A stretch of DNA of 9,494 nt from Saprospiraceae bacterium (lineage in GTDB: Bacteria > Bacteroidota > Bacteroidia > Chitinophagales > Saprospiraceae): positions 1 to 9,494 of the forward strand of contig JALVCY010000440.1 of the NCBI GenBank assembly GCA_027009605.1, in the 5' to 3' direction. This document shows positions 1 to 5,657 of this stretch, piece after piece. The notes beneath the pieces are model-generated. The model ran no database searches. It was not told the origin of the DNA and saw only the letters and a program-made list of their open reading frames with translations. The first letter of the stretch is position 1. Every line of letters starts with the position of its first letter. Made by a program: the position numbers and the translations under genes.

Positions 1-98
1 TAGTTTTTTTCCACCCCCAAATTTGCTTTAAGTTTCGGAAGTAACCGGACTGCCGGGTGGCAAATTTGACCCCGCCAGCGTGGTACATGCGGGACATA

Positions 99-282
99 CA
101 TACACGACTTGCATACACGACAGGCATAGTTTAGTTACTAAATTGTTTTTATAAATTTATAACTAAATGGTTATCAGTGACTTATGATGCATAATTAAAC
201 AATAATAAAAGTCTAGAAAATCTAGTACCAACAAACATTCAATAGTCTTCTAATTGAATGCCGCAGTTGTAAGTCGTGTATG
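99..282. repeat. 12-bp inverted repeat pair plus short direct repeat
   Basis: CATACACGACTT at 99-110 is the exact reverse complement of 271-282. CATACACGAC is also directly repeated at 99-108 and 112-121. The arms are 160 bp apart around AT-rich sequence. This probably belongs to the internal structure of the candidate element covering 52-910. Confidence 0.6.
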
Positions 283-532
283 TCCCCCTTTGGATGGCTA
301 CCGTACAAACACAAGTAGTATATAAAAAAGTTTGTATATTTTAAACATTCCCTACTTATCAAAAAAAACAATGGGACAGGGTGTTCTTGGTCTTAAAAAA
401 TTTAGCAGCTACTAGGCTTTATCCGCATTTTTACATATGTTTTGGTTTCGTGCTATCTACTCTGTCGAAAATAAAAGAAAGGAACAAAATTTTTTCTACC
501 TGTGCCATTCAAAAAAAAGGATTTTCCTACGA

Positions 533-630
533 AAGCCAAAGCAAAGTTGTCTTTTTAGATGCAAGCCCCCTGCCGATTCCTATCGGTACCCTTTGCAAAA
601 GGGTGTTAAAGGTCAACTTTGCTTTGGCTT
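533..630. other. Long nested stem-loop 1 (structured DNA/RNA candidate)
   Basis: A 17-bp perfect stem is formed by 533-549 and 614-630. Its 64-nt loop contains two further hairpins: CCGAT/ATCGG (573-577 with 582-586, loop of 4) and ACCCTTT/AAAGGGT (588-594 with 598-604, loop of 3). A small ATTGC/GCAAT hairpin follows at 654-673. The outer stem with two inner hairpins forms a multibranch fold unlikely by chance. It could be a transcribed structured RNA or the internal palindrome of a mobile element. Strand is undetermined. Confidence 0.5.
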
Positions 631-680
631 GCTACTAGGTTTGTTTTGGAGTCATTGCCTAATTTTAAGCAATCCTGTCC

Positions 681-762
681 CCAAAATATTTAAAGGCCAT
701 AAAGTCCCCATTTTAAAGGGGATTTTTGGGGCTTTCATGAAAAAAGTCTTTAAATATTTTGG
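681..762. other. Long nested stem-loop 2 (structured DNA/RNA candidate)
   Basis: A 15-bp perfect stem joins 681-695 and 748-762. Within the loop, TCCCC (705-709) can pair with GGGGA (718-722), or CCCC can pair with a second GGGG at 728-731, giving two alternative inner folds. It lies about 50 bp after stem-loop 1. The overlapping plus-strand frame (437-805) is therefore more likely a by-product of structured non-coding sequence than a gene. Confidence 0.5.
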
Positions 763-1033
763 AGATTCGGGGCATGTTTGCCTTTATTTCTCGTCCGTTG
801 GTTAAAATTAAAATCGACAGTAATGAAAATCTATTTAGCTACCCATAGTGATTTTTTTCATACGACTTGTGTTAGTATGTCCCCCTTTGGATGGGTCAAA
901 TTTACCCGGCCTACTGCTAAGATAACCGCGGCTTTTTAGCAATTTTGGGGGAGGAGATATCACTAATGCCAATAGAACAAATGACCCAGTTTCGCCATGT
1001 TTGAGTTGAGCGCATTTCTACCTAAATAGATTT

Positions 1034-1072
1034 CTTAGTGTAGTCTTAGTGCATTCTAAAGTGGCCTTAGTG
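1034..1072. repeat. Three CTTAGTG short direct repeats
   Basis: CTTAGTG occurs at 1034-1040, 1045-1051 and 1066-1072, just downstream of the thioesterase stop on the minus strand. The spacing is irregular (11 and 21 bp). It resembles degenerate intergenic simple repeats. No terminator-like stem with a T run is evident here. Confidence 0.45.
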
Positions 1073-1090
1073 GTAAGGAAAACGAATGAA

Positions 1091-1519
1091 CTACCCCATA
1101 TCCTTAATCACAGTAGTCAACCGGCTAACCGCAGTAAGTAGTCCGGCTTCATCGGTGATTTCGATATTCCAGACATGTACGGAGCGGCCAATACGGACGG
1201 GGGTGGCTTTGCCAAAAACAAAACCGGAACGAACTGAGCGAAGGTGGTTGACATTAATTTCTAAGCCGACGGCAGTTTGTTTTTGAACATCCGGCAGGCA
1301 TAGGGTAGAAGCGACGCTGCCGAGTGTTTCCGCAAGGACAGCACTAGCACCGCCATGAAGAATGCCAAAAGGCTGATGAGTGCGGGAATCGACCGGCATT
1401 TTGGCCATCAAATAGTCTTCTCCGATTTCGGTAAATTCAATGCCTATGTGTCCGGTTAAGGTGTTTTCTCCTAGGGAGTTAAGGAATTCGAGTGCGGCTT
1501 GTTGTTTCCAAATGGACAT
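1091..1519 (-). CDS. PaaI/YdiI-type hotdog-fold acyl-CoA thioesterase
   Basis: This predicted cytoplasmic thioesterase of 142 residues would hydrolyse an aromatic or aliphatic acyl-CoA to the free acid and CoA. The sequence shows the signature of the YdiI/MenI branch: Gln49-Pro-Phe-Gly, His55-Gly-Gly, then Glu64 as the candidate catalytic carboxylate about nine residues later. The length is normal for a single hotdog domain. The family includes 1,4-dihydroxy-2-naphthoyl-CoA thioesterase of menaquinone synthesis and EntH-type proofreading enzymes; the substrate cannot be decided from sequence, and no menaquinone genes are nearby. The start is the ATG at 1519. The gene lies 23 nt after the PAS-like gene on the same strand, so it is probably the last gene of the GTPase operon, but a functional link is unproven. 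Confidence 0.88.
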   Translation of the reverse strand: MSIWKQQAALEFLNSLGENTLTGHIGIEFTEIGEDYLMAKMPVDSRTHQPFGILHGGASAVLAETLGSVASTLCLPDVQKQTAVGLEINVNHLRSVRSGFVFGKATPVRIGRSVHVWNIEITDEAGLLTAVSRLTTVIKDMG

Positions 1520-1542
1520 AGGGCAGGAGGGTTTTGGGTGAA

Positions 1543-1923
1543 TTAGTCGGAAATGTCACAATTTTTGCCAAAATTTAAGAATTGGACGGTCTCATCTTTA
1601 AGTTTTTGCTCCATTTCGGGCTGAAGTCTGACCAATTTATTGTTGTTCGATTCGGTGGTATCTTCCACAATCCAAAGAATAGAACCATCTTCTTTTTTGG
1701 AAAGCAAATAATCAAAGTATCCATTGATGGATTTTATGGATAGATTCACTGCCGGAATAAAAATAGCCGGAGAAGAAGGCTTAAGTTTGACTAATTCTTC
1801 AAAAATACTATTCAGTATCGGGCAAAGTAGCTTAGGCGAAAAATCTTGAAGTATATCCACCGGAAATAAATTGCCGGATTCTTTGATGATTTTGCCTTGT
1901 GGGCTGATTAAAAAAGTATGCAT
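1543..1923 (-). CDS. Small PAS-like sensor protein of the GTPase cluster
   Basis: This 126-residue soluble protein has no signal peptide or membrane segment. The N-terminus (FLISPQGKII) and the later ILWIVEDTTE near residues 83-92 resemble the first and last strands of a PAS fold. The segment after it (KLVRLQPEMEQKLKDE) looks like a C-terminal linker helix. I infer a PAS-like sensory or protein-interaction module without an attached output domain; ligand and partner are unknown. A longer frame opens to 2031 but would overlap the GTPase gene by about 90 bp, and its extra residues look non-native. The ATG at 1923, 17 nt after the GTPase stop, is therefore preferred. Tight spacing suggests it works with the GTPase. 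Confidence 0.7.
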   Translation of the reverse strand: MHTFLISPQGKIIKESGNLFPVDILQDFSPKLLCPILNSIFEELVKLKPSSPAIFIPAVNLSIKSINGYFDYLLSKKEDGSILWIVEDTTESNNNKLVRLQPEMEQKLKDETVQFLNFGKNCDISD

Positions 1924-1940
1924 TTTTTTCGGAATCAAGT

Positions 1941-2435
1941 TTAGGTGTTTTGATTGAGTAATTGCGAACCAATATTTAAAAACAATTCTTCTACATTCTC
2001 TCCGGTCTTTGCGCTGGTCAATATATCCCAAGGGACGGGGATGTTTCCTTTGAGTTCTTGTAGAAAACTTTCATCTACTAAATCAATTTTGTTGCCAACA
2101 ATGGCAGTGATACCGTTGGGGAGCATTTTTTTTAGATGGGTGATGTCTTGGTCCAACTCTTCGTAAGTGGATTTGCGGGTGACATCAAAAACATAAATAA
2201 TGGCGGATGTCCCCAAAAAATAGGAATTAGGCACCTTGTCTTGCTTGACTTCACCGGCTATATCCCAAATAATTAGCGAAAGCTCCTTACCATTGACGTT
2301 AATGACTTTTTTATCTACTTTTACGCCTATGGTGGTTAGGTATTTTTGGCTAAATTTAGAATACAGAAATTGTTCAAATAGCGAGGTTTTTCCTACACCA
2401 AAACTACCGGTTAAAATGACTTTTTTTGAGATCAT
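1941..2435 (-). CDS. Ras/Rab-like small GTPase (prokaryotic Ras superfamily)
   Basis: This 164-residue single-domain P-loop GTPase has all five G motifs in order. They are G1 GSFGVGKTS (10-18), G2 Thr34/Thr35, G3 WDIAGE (57-62), G4 NKID (115-118) and G5 TSAK (140-143). Length and motif spacing match Ras/Rab proteins rather than Era, Obg or dynamin families. It would switch between GDP and GTP forms in the cytoplasm. Two points stand out. The residue equivalent to Ras Gln61 is Glu62, and the C-terminus (LLNQNT) has no cysteine for lipidation. The ATG at 2435 starts 6 nt after the stop of the roadblock/longin-like gene, so the two are surely cotranscribed. The arrangement recalls the MglA/MglB and Rag/Ragulator pairing of a small GTPase with a roadblock partner. 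Confidence 0.93.
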   Translation of the reverse strand: MISKKVILTGSFGVGKTSLFEQFLYSKFSQKYLTTIGVKVDKKVINVNGKELSLIIWDIAGEVKQDKVPNSYFLGTSAIIYVFDVTRKSTYEELDQDITHLKKMLPNGITAIVGNKIDLVDESFLQELKGNIPVPWDILTSAKTGENVEELFLNIGSQLLNQNT

Positions 2436-2441
2436 GAGACT

Positions 2442-3287
2442 TTATACTTTTGGATTATCAATGAAGTAATCCTTTAATTTTTTTGAAATAGCTTCAGAAA
2501 ACTGCCCGTCTTTGACTTTCTTTCGATTCAGATGGCGGGCGGCAAAGTTATTCATCTTTTCGTGAATGAGTGCATCTTGGTGCGAAGAAATAGTGCCGGT
2601 AAGTGCGACCACGAAGTAATAGGAATAGTAGTTTTCCAACAATAGCTGGTAATTATCATACGTGATGACTTCTAATTCAGCACCCTTACGGTCAAAAGCA
2701 TCCTCGGCAAATGATTTGATGGCTGTCATCATGCCGGCAACCAAGTCGGTATGCAATTCGGCATCATTGATGGCAGCGGCGATAAGCAGGCCGGAGTTTT
2801 TTTGGATGACAAAGACATTTTTGATTTCCACATCCATCAAATCCGTCAAAATAATATCAGACTCTTTAGTTCCCGTAAAAAAAGCACGGATGCGAGTTTT
2901 GGTTTTATACCAAATGCTGTTTTGGTTTCTCATTGCCATTCTCTCGCGAAGCAGGTCAAATTGAAGGGCAATATATTTTTTGATTAATTTACCCATAATC
3001 GGATAAATTGCTTCCAGTAATTCTTCCTTGGAATTGGCCAATTTTTCGGAGATAATTTTCTCAAGAATGGCGCGATAATCATTCGGAAAAGCCTCTTTGA
3101 AGTCTTCCAACCGTTTTTCTAAAACGGGGGACATTTTTTGGGATAGTTTTTCGGGTTGGTTGAGAATATTCTGTAACTCACGGAGTGCTTCTCGGTCTTC
3201 GTGCAATAAGGTCTCCTTTAACTCTTCAAAAAGAAGGGCATCATCGCTTAATTGATGTTGAGCAGCCAATTTTGATGGCTCATCCAT
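2442..3287 (-). CDS. Alpha-helical protein with roadblock/longin-like domain, candidate GTPase regulator
   Basis: This 281-residue soluble protein has no signal peptide. Residues 1-120 are strongly helical and charged and include the block LEAIYPIMG (91-99). Residues about 150-250 (KNVFVIQ, turn, GLLIAAAIND, helix DLVAGMMTAIKSFAEDAF, then strands ELEVITY, QLLLENY and YFVVALTG) follow the strand-strand-helix-three-strand order of roadblock/longin folds. From memory, similar proteins in Chloroflexi and cyanobacteria often carry a C-terminal OmpA-like domain; none is present here. I infer a partner or GAP/GEF-like regulator of the adjacent GTPase. A TTG start at 3320 is possible but would overlap the preceding gene by 20 nt. 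The ATG at 3287, 13 nt after that gene's stop, is preferred. Confidence 0.72.
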   Translation of the reverse strand: MDEPSKLAAQHQLSDDALLFEELKETLLHEDREALRELQNILNQPEKLSQKMSPVLEKRLEDFKEAFPNDYRAILEKIISEKLANSKEELLEAIYPIMGKLIKKYIALQFDLLRERMAMRNQNSIWYKTKTRIRAFFTGTKESDIILTDLMDVEIKNVFVIQKNSGLLIAAAINDAELHTDLVAGMMTAIKSFAEDAFDRKGAELEVITYDNYQLLLENYYSYYFVVALTGTISSHQDALIHEKMNNFAARHLNRKKVKDGQFSEAISKKLKDYFIDNPKV

Positions 3288-3300
3288 GCCGGGGTCGATA

Positions 3301-3693
3301 TTACTCTTTTGAATTTCCAAGCGTCCATTCTTTGCCTAATTCGATAAGAATCTTACCAAAATCAGTATTTTTCTTGTCGGAATGTTCGATGGCTTTACGT
3401 TCGACCTGTGTTATTTCCTCTAGTAAATTTTGCTTCAATTCATTCACTTTGAGTTCAAAATGTTCTTCTAATTTCTGAAAACGAAGTGCATATTCGATTT
3501 CTTTTTTACGAAGACGTGCTTCCATCTCTTGGAACAGTACTTCGTATTTTTGATTTAATTCAGTCAGCTTTTTTTCGCTTTCCATGACATGTTTGGAGAG
3601 CAAAATCTTACGAATGGTATCCAATCCGTTGGTGGCTTCTTCACGCCAAACTAAGGGTTGATCGGTTGGGGTTTTGTGGCCGTTTTGTTTCAT
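3301..3693 (-). CDS. Coiled-coil protein, first gene of the GTPase operon
   Basis: This 130-residue soluble protein is dominated by a long charged helix. Roughly residues 36-100 show heptad-like hydrophobic spacing with many Glu, Lys and Leu residues, as expected for a coiled coil. There is no signal peptide, membrane span or recognised enzymatic motif. The N-terminal part (DQPLVWREEATNGLDTIRKILL) is less regular and may be a separate docking segment. I do not recognise a named family. Its position at the head of a cluster with a roadblock/longin-like protein and a Ras-like GTPase suggests a scaffold or oligomerisation partner. The ATG at 3693 is preceded by a plausible promoter box at 3725-3732. 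Confidence 0.75.
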   Translation of the reverse strand: MKQNGHKTPTDQPLVWREEATNGLDTIRKILLSKHVMESEKKLTELNQKYEVLFQEMEARLRKKEIEYALRFQKLEEHFELKVNELKQNLLEEITQVERKAIEHSDKKNTDFGKILIELGKEWTLGNSKE

Positions 3694-3724
3694 TGTTAGA
3701 ATCTTCGTTAAAATTGAATTAGTA

Positions 3725-3732
3725 CAAAATTA
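3725..3732 (-). promoter_or_regulatory. Candidate -7 box for the GTPase operon
   Basis: On the minus strand this reads TAATTTTG, an exact match to the Bacteroidota -7 consensus TAnnTTTG. It lies about 31 bp before the ATG at 3693, giving a leader of roughly 25 nt. The -33 element is weak: only a TTAG-like sequence stands near the right distance. No operator is evident. Confidence 0.45.
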
Positions 3733-3890
3733 GTTCTTTTTTTGCTAAGTTTTTAGCCCTTGCGGAAAAAAATGGAATTGCTCTGTCACATTGGTAGGAT
3801 GTTTGGGAAGTGGGGAAGGTTGATTTTTCTGCAGATATTCGCAGATTTAATTTCCCGCAGATATTCGCAGATTTATTTCTTTCTTGGCAA

Positions 3891-4010
3891 CTCACTACTC
3901 ATCTCTCACTACTCATCTCTCACTACTCATCTCTCACTACTCATCTCTCACTACTCATCTCTCACTACTCATCTCTCACTACTCATCTCTCACTACTCAC
4001 TACTCACCGC
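3891..4010 (+). repeat. 14-bp tandem array, seven exact units plus partial units
   Basis: The unit CTCACTACTCATCT is repeated exactly seven times from 3891 to 3988, then decays into CTCACTACTCACTACTCACC. The array has no stop codon in any of the three plus-strand frames. This produces three overlapping long frames with repetitive Ser/Thr/His/Leu/Tyr translations, which are artefacts rather than genes. Copy number is likely to vary by slippage. Confidence 0.95.
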
Positions 4011-4077
4011 TTTATTTCCTGCAGATATTCGCAGATTTTTCCCGCAGATTTCCGCAGATTTCTTTCTTTCTTGGTAA

Positions 4078-4132
4078 CTCACCACTCATCTCTCACTACT
4101 CACTACTCACTACTCAATACTCACTACTCACC
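4078..4132 (+). repeat. Second, degenerate TCACTACTCA tandem array
   Basis: This is a shorter relative of the array at 3891-4010, made of 14-bp and 7-bp variants (CTCATCT, CTCACTA, CTCAATA). It is preceded by the same TTCTTTCTTGG linker and followed by the same CACCGCTTT tail, showing that the whole module was duplicated. Confidence 0.85.
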
Positions 4133-4203
4133 GCTTTTTTTTTCGCAGATTCCTGCAGATTTTACCCGCAGATTTATTTTTTTCTTGACAAGCATCAACT
4201 TCT

Positions 4204-4286
4204 TCAACTAGCGAAGCTTGCGAGCGAATCAACTAACGAAGTCCAAAGGACGAGTGAATCAACTAGCGCAGCGAATCAACTTCTTC
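4204..4286 (+). repeat. Mini-hairpin repeat modules upstream of the C1 peptidase
   Basis: This stretch is built from tiny hairpins joined by ATCAACT-type spacers. AGC-GAA-GCT (4210-4218) and GTCC-AAA-GGAC (4241-4251) are clear; a less certain GC-rich unit lies around 4266-4273. Positions 4204-4234 recur exactly in inverted orientation at 6825-6855, downstream of lpxB, so this repeat class brackets the peptidase and lpxB genes. It continues into CTTCTTCAACTATCTCAACCC before the peptidase leader. Confidence 0.65.
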
Positions 4287-4359
4287 AACTATCTCAACCC
4301 AAAAACCCTTTCATTTCCAAAAATCCCCCCCGGCATTCCATTTTTATCGAACTTCCTAG

Positions 4360-4367
4360 TATCTTTG
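4360..4367 (+). promoter_or_regulatory. Candidate -7 box for the C1 peptidase gene
   Basis: TATCTTTG matches the Bacteroidota -7 consensus TAnnTTTG and lies 25 bp before the ATG at 4393. The region about 19 bp upstream is T-rich (ATTTTTAT) but has no exact TTTG -33 element. The resulting leader would be short, about 18 nt. Confidence 0.4.
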
Positions 4368-4392
4368 GGTTTTGTCAACTAACAATTTAACC

Positions 4393-5604
4393 ATGAAACA
4401 GACTATAATCATTCTTGGCCTTTTTCTTTTTGCGCAAGCTGCTCAGGCTCAGCCACTTAGAGATGCCGCTGAATACATTGATTACAATAACCCTTTTTAC
4501 AGCAGTGTCCTAAAAGCATTGGACGGGGGCACTTACAAGACACGGAAAGTCCTAAAAGCTATTCCCAATCACCGGACTTTGCCGACTTCTCACAAGGAGT
4601 TTACGACGGTTTGGTGTGAAGCGCCTATTTCACAAGGTCGGACAGGGACATGTTGGAGTTTTTCTACGACATCTTTTTATGAAGCCGAGATTTTTCGTAA
4701 GACCAAAAAGGAGATTGACCTTTCGGAAATTTACCTAGTCTATTATGAATATTTGGCGAAAGCCGAAGAATACATCAAAACCAAAGGAAAATCGCATTTG
4801 GGAGAAGGCTCGGAAACCAACGCTTTGGCTAGACAAATGAAAAAGCATGGGTTGATGCCACTCTATGCTTATTCCGGTAACGCCAAAAATACCCCTTACC
4901 CCGATCACAAAAAATTATTTGCGGAGTTTGAAGCTTTCTTGAAAGAGCACAAAAAGCGTAATGCGTGGGATAAGGATGTGATTATGGCCGGCGTAAAGGC
5001 GATTTTGGACACGTATTTGGGGACTCCACCGCGTACTTTTTACTACAATCGGAAGGCTTATGATCCCATTACTTTCATGCGGGATGTCGCCAAAATCAAT
5101 CCGGAAGAATACGTCAATGTCATGTCTCTCAAACAATATCCGTATTGGACTCATGCGGAGTGGCCGGTGCCGGATAATTATTGGCATAGCAAGGACTATA
5201 TGAATGTCCCTTTGGATGATTTTATGGCCGGATTGAAAAAAGCTGTGAAAGCCGGATATTCGGTTTCTATCGGTGGCGATGTATCGGGGCCGGGTTATTT
5301 GCCGGCGCAAAGTGTAGCGATAGTGCCGACCTTTGACATTCCGTCTGAATACATTGATGAAGATGCCAGGCAGATGCGTTTTGATAATGGCTCTACTGGC
5401 GATGACCATGCTATACATCTGATTGGGTACAAAGAAGATGCCGATGGCAAATGGTGGTTTTTGATAAAGGATTCCGGTTCGAGTTCTCGCAATGGGGTGG
5501 ATCCGGGTTATTTCTTTTTCCATGAAGATTATGTCAAGCTAAAGATGATGACCTACACCGTGCACCAAAATGCCATTTTGGATATGGTTAACCGGGTAAA
5601 ATAA
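4393..5604 (+). CDS. Secreted papain-like (C1 family) cysteine peptidase, bleomycin hydrolase/aminopeptidase C-like
   Basis: This 403-residue protein has a cleavable signal peptide (MKQTIIILGLFLFAQAAQAQ), so it is exported, probably to the periplasm. The mature domain shows the C1 peptidase layout: oxyanion Gln81 and candidate nucleophile Cys87 in QGRTGTCWSFS, and candidate His339 in DDHAIHLIG. The region DLSEIYLVYYEYL resembles the aminopeptidase C/bleomycin hydrolase branch. The third catalytic residue, normally Asn in a NSWG motif, is Asp360 here (LIKDSGSSSRNG). Activity may therefore be altered, although the fold and Cys/His pair are intact. A TTG start at 4372 would place seven residues before the signal peptide; the ATG at 4393 is preferred. 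lpxB follows after a 53-nt gap containing a hairpin. Confidence 0.87.
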   Translation: MKQTIIILGLFLFAQAAQAQPLRDAAEYIDYNNPFYSSVLKALDGGTYKTRKVLKAIPNHRTLPTSHKEFTTVWCEAPISQGRTGTCWSFSTTSFYEAEIFRKTKKEIDLSEIYLVYYEYLAKAEEYIKTKGKSHLGEGSETNALARQMKKHGLMPLYAYSGNAKNTPYPDHKKLFAEFEAFLKEHKKRNAWDKDVIMAGVKAILDTYLGTPPRTFYYNRKAYDPITFMRDVAKINPEEYVNVMSLKQYPYWTHAEWPVPDNYWHSKDYMNVPLDDFMAGLKKAVKAGYSVSIGGDVSGPGYLPAQSVAIVPTFDIPSEYIDEDARQMRFDNGSTGDDHAIHLIGYKEDADGKWWFLIKDSGSSSRNGVDPGYFFFHEDYVKLKMMTYTVHQNAILDMVNRVK

Positions 5605-5614
5605 AAATTTGACT

Positions 5615-5645
5615 CGTAGGGGGCATCCTTGTGATGCCCCCTACG
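5615..5645 (+). terminator. Strong GC-rich hairpin between the peptidase gene and lpxB
   Basis: A perfect 13-bp stem (5615-5627 with 5633-5645) closes a CTTGT loop. It begins 10 nt after the peptidase stop and is not followed by a T run, so it may terminate or attenuate weakly, or protect the 3' end of the peptidase mRNA. Its sequence style (GTAGGGG, then the same CTTGT loop) recurs right after the cyclase stop at 8075-8095, marking a dispersed repeat family. Confidence 0.6.
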
Positions 5646-5657
5646 GACAAGAGACCT

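Larger units (their letters stand above)
278..894 (+). repeat. 20-bp exact direct repeat, copies at 278-297 and 875-894
   Basis: The same 20 bases (GTATGTCCCC followed by CTTTGGATGG) occur at 278-297 and at 875-894. The second copy forms part of the right end of the candidate mobile element. The first could be the right end of a shorter derivative or of a nested insertion. Confidence 0.7.
52..910. mobile_element. Candidate non-autonomous mobile element remnant with imperfect inverted ends
   Basis: The two ends of this gene-poor segment are imperfect inverted copies of each other. GCCGGGT at 52-58 pairs with 904-910, AAATTTGACC at 62-71 pairs with 894-903, and GGGACATAC at 91-99 pairs with 875-883, with small insertions between blocks. 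A 20-bp segment of the right end (875-894) is repeated exactly in the same orientation at 278-297. Inside there is no transposase-like reading frame; the two longest plus-strand frames (381-638 and 437-805) resemble nothing I know and run through hairpin sequence. I infer a MITE-like or decayed insertion. No target-site duplication could be identified, so the exact limits are uncertain. Confidence 0.4.
3831..4175 (+). repeat. GCAGAT-pair repeat blocks (composite repeat, three iterations)
   Basis: Paired GCAGAT motifs separated by 4-5 nt recur at 3831-3848, 3857-3874, 4021-4038, 4044-4061 and 4145-4162, with a single half at 4168-4175. Iterations 1 and 2 are followed by a TTCTTTCTTGG(C/T)AACTCA linker, a TCACTACTCA array and a CACCGCTTT tail. 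Iteration 3 is truncated after the TTTTCTTG linker. The whole block is a threefold composite repeat with no credible coding function. Confidence 0.85.

Noticed and set aside
381..805. Two overlapping plus-strand frames (85 and 122 codons) as genes
   Set aside because: Their translations match no family I know, they overlap in different frames, and they run through the two long palindromes. Non-coding structured sequence is the better reading.
1924..2031. N-terminal extension of the PAS-like protein to 2031
   Set aside because: It would overlap the GTPase gene by about 90 bp and adds a basic segment unlike the rest. The ATG at 1923 gives normal operon spacing.
3288..3320. TTG start at 3320 for the roadblock/longin-like protein
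   Set aside because: It needs a rare start and a 20-nt overlap. An ATG at 3287 lies 13 nt after the upstream stop.
3760..4390. Three overlapping plus-strand frames encoding Ser/Thr/His/Leu/Tyr-rich repeats
   Set aside because: All three frames are open only because the 14-bp repeat lacks stops. The peptides are low-complexity products of the array.
4915..5523. Long minus-strand frame (202 codons) opposite the peptidase gene
   Set aside because: It lies wholly antisense to a well-supported C1 peptidase, and its translation is Arg/Ile/His-rich without family features, so it is a shadow frame.
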